Shown: positions 24,401 through 39,022 of the stretch, one piece after another | Position numbering within the stretch: the stretch's first letter is position 1 | Layout of the letters: every line of letters begins with the position of its first letter | Assembly (NCBI GenBank): GCA_036924085.1 | Contig: JAVGWX010000013.1 | Coordinates: 40,889,893-40,953,892, forward strand | Direction of reading: 5' to 3' | Source: Ariolimax columbianus | Taxonomy: Eukaryota; Mollusca; Gastropoda; Stylommatophora; Arionidae | Length of the DNA: 64,000 bases | The notes under the pieces: model-generated | Told to the model about the DNA's origin: nothing | The model's database searches: none | The model's input: only the letters and a program-made list of their open reading frames with translations | Position numbers and translations under genes: made by a program

Positions 24401-27400
24401 TAGTGATGTCAGATTGAGATAAAATATGGAAATTGTCTGAGTGCTGGCAAATGAAGTTTAATTTAGACAAATGTACAGTCATCCACATGGGTAGATCCAA
24501 TATGAAACATAATTACAGAATGAGAAAGAACAATATTAGAAAGATAGAAAAGGAAAGGGACCTAGAGATTATAATAGACCATGCAGGTAAGGTGAGTGAG
24601 CATGTCCAAGAAGCAGTGAAAAAGGCAAAATATCTATTTGATTAGATGTTAATTGAAAAATCACAGCACAATGATAGAAATGGTGTACAAAACTTATCCA
24701 AATATGTTGCACTATTGGCGGCAAGTATATAAATGGAAATATGAGCCCACATCAGGTGATGGTAGCAGATAGAAAGGACAAACAACTGGATGAAAGGGTT
24801 AAACAACCAGTTAGGTGCTAGACCAGAAACCAAAATAAATAAATGCTTGTCAATGTTTTTCATTAGTAATTTCAGTTTCTCATCATCACAAAAAACTCAG
24901 TGATTGGTCTTACCTGAGAGCCTTTATATTTGATTAGCTCCTTTAATCTGTCCTGAATGAAAACGATTCCATCTTTGTTGAAATAACCAATGTCACCTGA
25001 AGAAATGTAGAATGGGGTCATAATTTTGTTTAAATTATTGTTTATATTGCCCACATACACAATAACCTTGATTCTTAGCTGCTACTACTGTCACAGTTGC
25101 TAGTTATCTTGTTGTTATAATGATTCAGATGCAAAGTTAATATCTAGTCAGACTGAGTTGATTTAACATCAATATAAAATATCATTTATTACAGTGTGTG
25201 AATCCAGAGTCACAGTGTGGATTTAGGTCTGAAAGATCAACATTGGATTGACCAGATTTTCTCCCTTCAACAACTTCTGGAAGTCAATTGAGCAGAACCA
25301 GCCCTTATATATCACTTTCATTTATCTGACAAAGGCATTTGATTTGATTAGTAGGATGGACTTCAAAATCCTCTCAAAAATATGCTGCCCAAATAATCTA
25401 CTGTAACTAATAATATCTTTTGTGAGGGCATGACAGGAACAATCTAATTTGATGGTAGCATATTACAACCATTTCACATTCTAAGTGGTGTTAAGCAGGG
25501 CTGTGTTCTGACTCTGACACTGTTTGCAATCTTCTTTGCTGAAGCATGCATTTGGTAACGCCAATGATGGAATCTGCTTTCACACTAGGTTGGATGATCA
25601 GCTGTTTAACCTTGCAGCGCTCAAGGTCAAAATAAAGATCACCACCCGGTACCTGCTTTTTGCTGTTGATGCTCCAATTGTCACCCACAGTAAGCAGGAA
25701 ATTCAGAGGTTGATAGATCACTTCACTACGGCGTGCAAAGAATTTGGTCTCACAATAAGTCTCAACAAAACCAATATGCTGGGACAGAAAGTAGATGCCA
25801 TGCCAACTCTTAGCATCAATAGTAATGAACTGGCAACTGTGCACCTCAACCACTTGGGATCCTTCATCCTGCCCGACATACGAGGATCAGAGAGAGCAGA
25901 TGTGGCCATCACCAGTGGCAACACTAGACAAGCTCTATGGCAGTGTCGACAGCCTCAGGATGACGGCTGCTTTTTTCGAAAAAATAAAGGTTGATATCTG
26001 ACTGCGTACGAAGAAGGATCCTTCATCAACGACAAGCTCTCTCTAGACTCAGAAATAGACAGTCACAGTAGCAAAGCTGCTGCTACATTTTCTGGCCTCA
26101 CAACGTGTGTTTGGATAAACCAGAAACTGACATAACAATTAACACCAAGACCATGGTGTACAATGCATGTGTTGTCAGCACACTTCTACATGGTAGCAAG
26201 ACTTGGACAACCTAAGCCAAGAAAGTGCACAGGCTTAACACCTTCCATCTACGTTACCTGCGATCCATTATTGGAATTACATGGAGTGACAAATGCAGAG
26301 GTGTTTCTCGTACCGGTCTCCCAAGCATTTACACTCTCCTTAGGTAGTGAAGACTATGGTGGCTTGGCCATGTTCGTTGCATGGAAGATGGTTGCCTTCC
26401 CAAAGATACCCTCCATGGACAGTTGGCGGATGGCTAAAAAACAGTCCGGCGAGCACAGTTGAGGTTGAAAGATTTCAAGTATGATATGAAGCCTCTGGAC
26501 ATGAACCTGACATCCTGGGAAGACAAAGTCACAGACTGATCCAGGTGGAGAAGTACACTGAAGGGCCATCTCACGCTTGGAGAAGAGAAGAAGCTCTTGC
26601 AACACATACATATGAAATGACAGTGCCACGAGGAGAAAGACAATAACAAAAGCTAAGCCATGTTGTAAAGGCTTGGAAACATACCTCCTTTAAAAGTGGC
26701 AGCTATATGGGAGCAACTGGTAGTGGTACCCTATACTTCACTTCGACCAAAAAGGCAAAACAGCATCACTCCCTCTAATAGCAGCAGTCACTGAATGTTT
26801 GCAGCCAACCACCCATAGCAGCAACATCTACTACCTGTGTGCAGCCATCCCCACATAACAGCAACATCTACTACCTGTGTGCAGCCATCCACCCATAGCA
26901 GCAACATCTACTACCTGTGTGCAGCCATCCCCACATAACAGCAACATCTACTACCTGTGTGCAGCCATCCACCCATAGCAGCAACATCTACTACCTGTGT
27001 GCAGCCATCCCCACATAACAGCAACATCTACTACCTGTGTGCAGCCATCCACCCATAGCAGCAACATCTACTACCTGTGTGCAGCCATCCCCACATAACA
27101 GCAACATCTACTACCTGTGTGCAGCCATCCACCCATAACAGCAACATCTACTACTTGTGTGCAGCCATCCACCCATAACAGCAACATCTACTACCTGTGT
27201 GCAGCCATCCACCCATAGCAGCAACATCTACTACCTGTGTGCAGCCATCCACACATAACAGCAACATCTACTACCTGTGTGCAGCCATCCACACATAACA
27301 GCAACATCTACTACCTGTGTGCAGCCATCCACCCATAACAGCAACATCTACTACCTGTGTGCAGCCATTCACCCATAACAGCAACATCTACTACCTGTGT

Positions 27401-30400
27401 GCAGCCATCCACCCATAACAGCAGCATCTACTACCTGTGTGCAGCCATCCACACATAACAGCAACATCTACTACCTGTGTGCAGCCATCCACCCATAACA
27501 GCAACATCTACTGCCTGTGTGCAGACATCCACACATAACAGCAATATCTACTACGTGTGTGCAGCCATCCACCCATAACAGCAACATCTACTACCTGTGT
27601 GCAGCCATCCACCCATAACAGCAACATCTACTACCTGTGTGCAGCCATCCACCCATAACAGCAACATCTACTATCTGTGTGCAGCCATCCACCCATAACA
27701 GCAACATCTACTACCTGTGTGCAGCCATCCACACATAACAGCAACATCTACTACCTGTGTGCAGCCATCCACTCATAACAGCAACATCTACTACCTGTGT
27801 GCACCCATCCACTCATAACAGCAATTACTCCTACCTGTGTGCACCTATCCCACCATAACAGCAACAACTCCTTCCTGTGTGCACCCATACCCCCATAACA
27901 GCAACAACTCATATCTGTGTGCATCCATCCACACATAATAGCAACAGCTAGTACCTGTGTGCACCCATCCAATCTTAAGAGCAACAACTCCTACCTGTGT
28001 GCAGCCATCCCCCAGACTCAATCATATCGTCTGTGGCTTTCTGGTTCTTGTAATATCCTTTCATGACTTGCGGACCCTTCACACAAAATTCACCTTCCTC
28101 TCCAGGCCCCAGTATTTTGTTGGTCTCTAAATGCACTATCTGCACAGAATATACAAGTGACTGCACTCAAACTCAATACCAACAATGTCTGAAATACAAG
28201 AAAGGTTTAAATGTTTTATTCAAAAACTCTTAAAAGGTGTTCTGGACTAACAAGCGGTCATAAATTTTCTGTACATTCTCGTACATTTTAAAATCCTGGT
28301 CTTCATTCAGCTCAGGCACATCATGTGCCTTATGCCAGGTAGCCAAATGTCATTTAAACTTATCTATATATTTTGCTTTGAGGTACCATGCCGGACCAAG
28401 GTTTTGTTGCAGGCCAGCATAATGTGGTGTGTCGAGTCTCTAAAGCAGAGATGGCCAAACTACGGCCCGTGGGTCAGATCCGGTCCGCAAACCAGCTATT
28501 ACCGGCTCGCCAGCCACTTTTGGGCTGGTCTCTTATTGGTGATTGAAAATTACTGTATACTCCGCTGAAAAAGAAGTACAAAATAGCATGCACAGGCACC
28601 AGAAACAAAACTAAAAAGACCTAAAATGAACAATTACCATCTCCCCACCAACCCTCTCTCTCTCTCTCCCCCTCCCTCCCTCCCTCCCTCTCTCTCTCTC
28701 TCTCTATCTCTCTTTCCCTCTCCCACCCTCTCTCCCTCTCTCTCTATCTCTCCCACCCTGCCTCTCTCTCTATCTCTCTCTCTTTCTCTCTCTCCCTCTC
28801 TCTCTACCCACCGCTCTCCCTCTCTCTCTCTCTCTCTCTCATACCAATTGAGCTCTACTAGATAGTGCCAGCAAAACGGAAATGATGACGTCAAATCTCT
28901 GATCATGCACGTGGACAGGTGAAGACAGTGCCGGTACCTACTTTGATAATGAGAAACTGAAAGCAAAGATATATCTTTTCTGTGCTCAAAAATCTCTGAG
29001 ATCCGTGATGTTGCTTTGTCTTTAGCATCAGTATGGGATAGTGATACTAAGTACATTTCTAAAGGAAGGAGTTGAGGTGCATGGTTGGCCTTGTGACGTG
29101 TGTTAAGTATAAATCAGCCAGTTACACTTCTGTGCTTGTAGCTGTTGTACACGTTTTTGTGTATACGAGTTTGCATTTGTAAAAATGTTTTCTAAGTATA
29201 AAGTAGTTTGCCGCTGCTTTCTGTACGCAGTTGTTGTTGTTGTTTGTGAATACCCACAATGAGTAAGTTACTCTTTTGAGCGCTCTAAAAAGGGCGTTAA
29301 GTGGTGGGTTGTCGTAGTTTTCCTCACATCCCGAGCGTGCTGATGAAGGTGGACTGGGGTCCTCAAGGCGGTTGGACTATGATTGGCTTCATTTGTGTGT
29401 CACTCACTACTACGGGGATCATGTCGAATTGCACCTTGTAAGTAAACCAGACTGTTGTCTTCGACAACAGCCCGTTTCCAGGACGACCAACGAGAGTTTT
29501 TCTGCATTGGATCTTCCCAGAAGAAAGTCTATTTAAGGTTCTTCATATTGGATATGATAGATGTACTGGTGCGACCTCCTTCTGCAGTTTTATCCATGGG
29601 GGTCTGTTGTTTGTCATGCCATTTCTCGATGCAACACTTTTCAGGTTATCCTTGTAGAGGTTGTGTTTTCTATACAAAAAAAGGGAAGGACATGTTGATA
29701 CAGCTGTTATCCTTGCAGGAATTATCAGACTTGCATTGAGAACAATGCAGGATTGCCTTAGGAACTTCTCCTGATTTTATTTGCGTTCATCTTATTTCCT
29801 TATTCCTCAAGGCGCTGTGCATTGCACTATGATTTTATTTTGTGCCTGCCGCCCGGTGCATCCAACTTCGGCATTCATTTTATGTAAGGGTCTGCTTCCT
29901 CCCGCATTTTCTACGGGTTTGCTTATTGGGTAAATGGCCAGTGCTGTGATTGCGGAGCAAAGAATTTAATCACTTCTCGAGTGGTCTGCCTGGGTGTTTG
30001 TGTATGATACTACTCCACAGAGAGAATATCGTGTATGGCATAATATCGGCCATGGTTAAGTAGTTTGTTTAGAGCATCATAGATAGCGCCTAACAGCTTG
30101 GGCCATTAAGATGGACTTGCACATCGGTTAACCACTCTCCGTGGCAATAAAATATAATAAATAAGCAACTCGAGCCTAGACCACTAAGCAGGAAAGCCTC
30201 CTCCCGGCTACATCCAGCTGATACCAGAGCTGGGATCTGCATAGAGGCATCTGTCACTTTAGAAGTACAGGTCGACTAAGAACTAAGGATTAAGAACTAA
30301 GAACAAGGGTTAAGAAATAAAAACTAAGGATTAAGAACTACAAACTAAGGATTAAGGACTAAGGATTAAGGACTAAGGATTAAGAACTAAGGACTTAGAA

Positions 30401-33400
30401 CTAAGGGATAATACCTAAGAACTAAGAGATAATACCTAAGAACTAAGAATTAAACCGCAAGACAGTGTAGCTTTAAATAGAGAATGATGGAACCAATACA
30501 CAGATATCAAGGCTGATAATTGGTTAACATGGCAGCCCATGTCAGCAGTGTTTACAGTATTACATGCCAGGACACATAACCACACGCTGATGCCAAGTCG
30601 AACTGATGTGCCTTCCCCCTGTCTTGTAAGTGTGGTCCTGCTAGCCAGCTCATAATTATGTATCTTAATATTAACATTAGCATTGCCAATGCCATTCCTT
30701 TAACTGCTTACCTTTCCCTGAGTATTTGCTACTAATGGACCAATGGCACCAGCTGTGGTGGTGATGTCAATATTAGATACAGGAGACAGCTCTGTCATTC
30801 CATAACCTGATTTGTTGTGGGAGATAATCAATAACACAATTCATTGCATGATTATTTTATACTTTAAAACTGGAACGCTATTTACAGTAATACAAGAGTT
30901 AATAAGTATATATTCCTCTATGATTGTTTAACATGGACAGTTACAGCTGACCATCAGCGAAGGAAACATGCCTAGGAGATGAGATATTTCCAAAGACTTT
31001 TAAACGTCACGCACAAAGATCGAGTTACAAATGAGGAAATGCGAGATAGAATTACAACAGCAATAGGGCCTTTTGAAGACCTCTTGGCAACTGTCAAAAG
31101 AAGGAAACTCGCTTGGTACAGTCACATATTGAGATCAAATGGTCTTGCAAATACGATCCTCCACGGTTACAGGCAAGAAAGACGACGAAGAGGCTAGCCC
31201 AAAAAGAGGTGGGAGGACAACATAAAAGAATGGACCAATCTTTGACCAGAAGAGGCACAAGCTGCGGTCGCTGACAGAGAAGGGTAGCATGGTCTTCTGA
31301 GGATGTCTTCATGTGTGCCCCAACGACCTCACCGGTTATGGGATGACCTAACTTGACCTGAATGAGTAAGTAGGCCACAAACTGGGATAGCTGACAAATG
31401 TAGTTGATATTTTCTAGAGACATCATTAGGTGACAGCAACATCCAGCTTTGTGATTACTGTAGGTGGCAGACACGAAGTGTCCCATGCACGTGCACAGCT
31501 CAGATACAAAATGGCATCCATTGTCACAGAGTGTACAATCAAAGCACAGCATTCATTGCAAAAAGGATTTTCTGCAAAGGCTATTTATAAGGACATGCAT
31601 CCTTTTTATGGTGAGAAGTGTTTATCGCATAAACTGGTGCATACCTGAATCGATACATTTTCACAAGGACACTCATAAATTGTTGATGAAACCCGACATG
31701 GTCATCCTGTTCAGAAGCTGTGCAGTGGGTGGAGGAGATGATTTGAGCTGGCAAACAAGTAATGAAAAGCAACTGCAAAAGAGTGTTCAAAGACACTCAA
31801 AAAACTCATGACACCATCTTGGCTGGGATGTTTTGCAAATGATAAAGAGGTCAAACGCGAAATGACATTGGGGCTGAGACAACAGACCAAAAACTTCTAT
31901 GCTTCAGGCTTTGGTGCACTGATAAAGTGATGGGAAAGGTTTATCTATTTTGGTGGAAATTATGTTAAGAAATAAGGGACAATATTGGTGCAAAAATCTC
32001 CCAAAGACGTATGTGTCAGACTGAAAGATGTAAATATCGCAGTCAAACTGTAAACTAGTGACTCAACGCATTCTATTCTCTGGACTATATCCTGCTACTT
32101 GCAATGCCCAGTTCAGGGCTTGGTAGCAGGAGATCGAGAACAAACGCAGAAGAAAAAGAAGTGCAAAAAATATGGTTTTCAAGTTTGAATCTCATTTAGT
32201 TTTTTTTAATAGTCATGTGTGACCTATTTACTGACTTGCCCTCATACAATGTTTTGATTTTGTCTGTATCTATCATCTTCTTCATCAATACTTAGCTAAT
32301 AACTAATGAAGATGTCATTGATCACGCCACATGAAGACGTCAATGACCACAAACAACAAAGATGTCATTGATGACCAAACCACACACAAAGATGTCATTT
32401 ACAACCACACACAAAAGTATCATTGACCACCACACACAAAGGTGTCATTGACAACCACACACAAAGATGTCATTAACAACCACATATGAAGATGTCATGG
32501 ACAACCACACACAAAGACGTCATTGACAACCACATATGAAGATGTCATTGACCACCACACACAAAGATGTCATTGACCACCACACACAAAGATGTCATTG
32601 ACCATCACAGATGAAGATGTCATTGACCATCACAGATGAATATATCATTGATCATCACACACAATGATATCATTTACCATCACAGTTGAGATGTCATTGG
32701 CCATCACATATTGTTAGGGTTGGTTCTGTCAAACTGATCTTCGTTATTAGTTGGAGCGGCACTGTTCATCATTCTTGAGTATGTTCCACCAAAAGTGAAG
32801 ATTCAATTTCTGGTACCCAATTTTTTAGGCTAGGGGGAATATCTTGGTTCCAGAATTGACAAAAATGGCGACTGCTCAAAGAAATCAGAAGACTAGGCAT
32901 GGCAATGCAGAGATTGAACAGCTTGAAGAAATTATGGCAGAGTACCAACGAAAGGATAAAAGTAAAGATCTTGAGAGCCTGTGTTTTTCCTGTGGCAGCT
33001 TATGGCTGCGAATCATGGACTGCGAATAATGGATGATTACAAAAACTTCCAGACAAAGAATCGAATCCTTCGAGTCAAAATGTTACAGAAAGATTCTCAA
33101 AATACCCTGGACAGAGAAAAAGACAAATGTAGACATTCGGCAAGAGCTGAGCATAGAGGAGAACTGGTTTATCAATTCCATTTAGAAAATGCAAATACTT
33201 TTGGCACAATGGTCTCGAGAGAACAGTGATGGAAGGTATGGTGCCAGGCAAAAGAGGCAGGGGTAGACCAAGAAGACAATGGCACCAAGATTATCTAGGA
33301 ATGCCTGGGTATGACTGTGGTGGAGGCTGGAGTTTTGGCAAGGAAACGAGTTTCTTTCAGACAGACTGTGTTGGGCCATGCTACATGATGATGAGGGGGA

Positions 33401-36400
33401 CCACAGGAGGAGGTTTGCGATATAAAAAAAATGTTCACCATTAACTGGGAATTGAATACTGGGAAGCCAGTGCACTAACCATTGCTCTAGTGCGCTACAG
33501 CTTTACGTGGCATAGGTCATATGCAAATCTCATATTCTTTAGCTGATACATACTTTCCGTGTCCAAGCACCATGTTATATATCTTGCATCCAGTATTCAG
33601 CGACATGGATTGCCTTGTCCTTTGCCTCCAACTTGTTGCGCCTATTGTATGTTTCCTGGAGGTTGGGGCAGGTCATCAGGTGGTCTTGGTCCTGTATTGC
33701 GCCGCAACCACATGTGTCATCATCTGTATTTCCCCATCGCTTCATATTCCTCTTGCACCAACATACACCAGTTTAGAGTCTGTTCAGCGACTTTCATGTT
33801 GTGTATGGTAATATGATGTCCAGGATCAGGATCCTCCCGAAGTTCCATCTCTGGGGCCTGCACCAATTCGTGCCACCTATCGATACGGTGCCTTTCAGGG
33901 TTTGTATGTAAGGGGTTTGTTGTTTTTAGAAAGCTATGTCTGGATTTCTTCTTCTTCTTTGTACGCAGTCAGACAGTAACCATTATTTTTTCGAAAAAAG
34001 CGGCGGTCATCCTGAGGCTGTCGACACTGCCATAGAGCTTGTCTTGTGGTTCCACTGTCTGGATTTGAGTCTTATGTTTTGTACCTGATGTCCAAACATT
34101 GGGTGCCTTGGGTCGTGCTCCTGTTTTTCTCTTTGATTTTTTCTTCAACGCTTTAGCTGACATATATTGATTATTTGGCATTTCAGATCTGTCTGGAAAG
34201 ATCAAAAGAACACGAAATCAACACCTGATGGGACACTTATGGGAATTTCCCTTGTGTGATGATGTTGGTTCCTAGAATCAAGAATCAAAAACCAGCTGAT
34301 CAACCTTTTTCTGGAAATTTTTTTTATAGGCCTCAAACTGTCATTTTTAGTTTCGTACAAAAACAAACAACCTTAGTTGTGTCTTTCTTCCACAGTGATT
34401 GCCAATTTGAAGCTTAAGGACCTAATGACGTCATCAAAAAATCCCAGGAACATGGATAATTCAAAAATAAAGTGAACAAGTATTACTGCGTACATTTTCA
34501 TTGAATTAATTACCATTTTATGATGAATTTATATAGGTTTTGTTTATCCTACTCACTCTGAGTGTGTCGGTACTGTTGTTGTTGTTGTTATTTCAAATGC
34601 CCACAATCAGTAGGTTACTCTTTTGTGCGCCCTGAAAAGGGCGTTAAGTGACGGGTTGCAGTAGCTTTCCTCACATCTCGAGCGTGTTGATGGAAGTGGA
34701 CCGGCATCCTCCAGGCAGTTGAGCTATACTTGGCATATATATTTATATATGTATGTGTGTGTGTGAGTTTTCCAATGAAATGGCCTGCTTAGAGGGTCAA
34801 GACAAAATAGCATAATAAGAATCAAGTGCATACCTTGGTTGATCGTCACCCCATGGGTGAATCGCTGCAAAAACTCATTTGTGATATCAGCTCCTAGAGG
34901 TGCTGCACCACAGATAATCCTACTCAGTGATGTCAGATCATATTTTGCCACTATTGGATGCTTAGCCAGGAACACAATTATTGGAGGAACCAAATGAGCC
35001 ATTGTTATCTGGTGAGGAAATACATATACATTACAAACAAACATGTATGTGTGTGTATGTATATATAGGCTTACATTTTATAGGCTTACATATGGAGATA
35101 TATATGTATATATCTCCACACGTAAGCCTACCTTTCCGAGGTTACGGGGCCCAATGATCCAAGGTGCCATGCCAGCATGAGTTTTACTCCTGGCAGGGTC
35201 ACCCAAGCCGGACAGGTCCGTGGGGAGGGCCCAGACAAAAGGCCTGAGGAGCAGATGAAGCCCTATAGGTATAGCTGCAGAACCCACTGGTTAGTGGCAC
35301 ATGCTCTGGGCTGTTCCAATCCCTCCCCACTTTATGGGAGAAATGCATTCCTGTCTCGTTCTTTACTTTTTGTCCTATATCAATGATCCTCGTGGAGGCT
35401 GAAGAATACAGACCAGCAAACATTGCACCACTGCCTCTTTGTGATGATCTTCCAGGTAGCGGGGAATGCCACACATACCATCACTACAGATGGGCTGGTA
35501 AAACTGACGGAAGAATAGTGGGACATCTGACCCAGATAAATATGAAATGTCCCTGGCAGGACGTGATGATCCTGGGACACTGATACATTGGACTGTCTCC
35601 CTTCGGGGATACTCGAAAGATGTATATATTTGCCTTTTACATGCCTAGTCTGTGAAGGCTCCAATGGCTGAGACACACTTGGAGGATGGAGGATGGCATA
35701 ATACCAAAGGATCTTCTCTATGGGGAATTATAGTTGGCGAAAATGTGTCGAGGCCGGATACTACTTTGGTACAAGGATGTATGCAAGTGGGATATGAATG
35801 ATGCGAGCATTGATTTGGAATTATGGGAACAGGACGACATGGATTAAGTATGGAACACAGAAAAAGGTGATACTGATTGCGGATAGGCTAAGGACTCTGC
35901 ATTTGAGAAGACATGCAACACCATGCGATACTACAAACAGTCCTGATTTTCCTTCAACACGTTGTGGAAGACACCTCCTTTCTCAATTTGGTCTTTTCTT
36001 CTTCTTCTTCTTCTGCGTACACAGTCAGACAGTAACCATTATTTTCTCGAAAAAAGCGGCGGTCATCCTGAGACTCTCGCCACTACCATAGAGCTTGTCT
36101 TGCAGTTCCACTGGCAATGGCCACATCTGCTCTCTCTGATCCTCGTATGTCGGGCAGTTCTGCAGCAGATGTTCAGTGGTCATTTTACCAGTACCGCACG
36201 GGCATTCGTCGGTACACCCTATCTTCATTTTGTTGAAGAGGTGGTACCTCAGTCTGTTGTGGCCAGTGCGAAGTCTGAAGACAACGACCTGCTCTCTTCG
36301 GTTCAACTGGTAATAGGCATCGTTTTTGGTGTAACCAGTATGTTCGGTTTCCCATTTGGACATGTACCTGGCTTTGATAAGCCGTTTTGACTCTTCGTAC

Positions 36401-38965
36401 GTCATACTGGTATCTATTTGTGGTAGCCTTGCACCTTCTTTTGCCAGTCTGTCTGCCTCCTCGTTGCCTTGGATGTTGCAGTGTGACGGAACCCACTGTA
36501 CCACTACCCTTTTTGGTGCGGACTGTTGGCACAGTTTGCAGAGTGCTGCTCTTAAGTCATTAAGCTCAGTGTTTTTCTGGCTTTTTAGCGCTGTGACTAC
36601 TTCGAGAGCATCTGTCAGCAGGACTATATGGCTCTCATTTTCACTGTGTGTTACCATTTCTTCCACTGCCGCCCTCAGTGCCTCTGCCTCTGCTCTGAAA
36701 TTGCTCGTGTACTTACCAGTAGCGAATGACAGTGTTATTTTTCTGCCATTTGGTAGGTTCAGGAATGCTCCTGCCCCTCCGTTCTGTGTAGTGTTTGTTA
36801 CAGAGCCGTCGGTGTATGCATGGGTCCAGTCCATGCTTGGGTAGCTTTTCGTTATGAAGCTTAGGGTAGTATCTCTCCTTTCTTTTTCGGTCTGGCAGTT
36901 TTTGTTTGCAATGCCTGGTATATTTTCTACCACCTCTGGAAATATATCCTGCCTCCAAGTAGGTTTTCGTACAGTAGTGATGGGTTTTGGTGTTGTTAGT
37001 GCGTTTATGGGATCTTCGTGCATCTTTGCTTTGGCTATTTCTGCAAAGTTTCTCCGCTTTAGTTTCCCAGTTCCCAAATTGTTTAGCCTCTGGTACATTG
37101 GATGGTCCGTCAGTCTTCGGAGTTTCTCTGACTGCAGCTGGGCTCTGCAGTCTCTTCTGTCGGTCATGGATTGCAGTTTTGTAATCTTTTCAAGTTCTAC
37201 AATTGGCGTTGACTTCATGCCACCAGTTATGATTCTCATAGCTTGGTTTTGAAGTTTGTTAACTTTGTCGAAGTTCGCCTTCGCTGCTGTTGTCCAAGCC
37301 GCGATGCCATACTCGAGAACTGGTCTCACTCTTCCAGTGTACAGTTTCTTTAGTATGCCTTCGTCTGCTCCCCAGCTTGTGCCAGCAAGTTTCCTCATGA
37401 TCGCCATTCTTTCTCTGGCTTTCATTCGGTTTCTCTCAATCTGACTTTTCCATGTCATGCGCCGATCAAATGTGACTCCCAGATAGGTTGGGTTGTCGTT
37501 TGGCTGCAGGATTTTGCCATTTAGGCTTAGTTTGGTACTTTGGGGTTTTAATGAGAGCGAGAATATTGTGCACGTGGTTTTCTCCTCGTTTATTTTGACC
37601 AGCCATGAGTTCGCCCACTCTTCCAGCGATGTTAGGGCCGTTTGCATCCGATTTCTTGCTATGGTGAGATTCTTTTCAGAGGTCCACATAGCCAGATCGT
37701 CTGCAAACATTGAGCTATGGACTCTTCTTGGTATATTCTCTGTAATATCGTTTATATATACCAGGAAGAGTGTGGGTGACAGTACTCCCCCTTGGGGTAC
37801 TCCCTGCTCGAGTGTCACCTTTTTGCTCATCTGCCCTTGTACTTGGACTCTGGCCGTTCTTTGTTTGAGGTAGTGGTTGATCCACTTGTACATCTTCCCA
37901 CAAACATCACTTCTTCTTAGCTTGACTCTAAGTCCATCCTTCCAGACTTTGTCAAATGCCTTTTCCAGATCCACCCAAACAGCTACTGTGTGTTTCTGTG
38001 CCTGGTAGGCATCTTCTATCTCCTGGGCTATGAGGATGACCTGGTCCTCAGTGGATCTGTGCTGTCTAAAGCCGGCTTGCTGTGGAATTAGTATTCGTTT
38101 TTCTTCCAGATGCCACATCAGTTTGGTGTTTATCATCCGTTCCATCAGCTTGCCGACACAGCTCAGTAGGCTTATGGGCCTGTATCCATTCGGATCTGTT
38201 TTGTCCTTTCCTGTTTTTGGTACTGGTACCAGTATTGCATCTTTCCATGCCTGGGGTACAATACCCCTTTTCCAGCTTTGGTTCAGGACTGCCAGTAGTT
38301 TTTCCTTCGCTGTTTGGCCCAGCCCCATCAGCATTTCGTTTGTTATCCCGTCTTTTCCGGGAGATTTCCTTCTCTTTAGTGTTCTCATAGCCTCTTCCAT
38401 TTCGCGCATTGTTAGTTTGGCCATCATGTGCTCTTCAGGAGCCGTATTTTTGTTTTCGTGCCCCTTTAGCTCTTCGCTAATGTCTGTATGCTTATCTGCA
38501 GGGACCTCGATGTGGTTTGCTCTGGCATAGTGATCGACAAAGGCGTTTGCGGCTTTCTTACCTGTGATCAAGTTCTCGCCTTGCTTGATAGTAATTTGTT
38601 TATTTGACGGGGTTTCGTCGTTCATGGCTCTGACTAGCTTCCATAGCTTGTTCCCTTCTTTGTCCAGGTTTAAACTTTCCGTTTTATTTTTCCATCTTTC
38701 TCTTGCTGTTTGCTTGAGAGTGTGTTTGTACTTCGCCGCGGCGGCTTTGAGGGCGATGTTTGCCTCCACGGATTTTTCTCGTTCTGCCATGTTTCTAGCA
38801 TTTGTTACTGCATCTTCCACTTTCTGTAACTCATCATTCCAGTAGGGCTTATAGTTTTTAATTTGGTCTTTTGATTCTCATTCGTTATCATCATGGACTG
38901 TAGTTACATCTCTTTTTTCTCAAAGCACAGCTATAGTCTAACACAATGGAAAGAGCCAATGATGA

Positions 38966-39022
<57 letters not shown>

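Noticed and set aside
27751..27987. 78-codon Cys/Leu/Trp-rich minus frame next to exon 8
   Set aside because: It is the translated diverged end of the 40-bp array beyond the exon 8 donor.
26803..28010. CRISPR-like array: 40-bp regular repeats
   Set aside because: The units are directly adjacent without unique spacers and derive from an exon-intron edge in a eukaryotic gene.
28634..29056. Arg/Glu-rich 140-codon minus frame
   Set aside because: Most of it is the reverse reading of the TC-rich tract; the remaining part resembles no family.
36356..38845. Many plus-strand open frames of 60-166 codons
   Set aside because: They are antisense shadows of the intact RT/RNase H frame.
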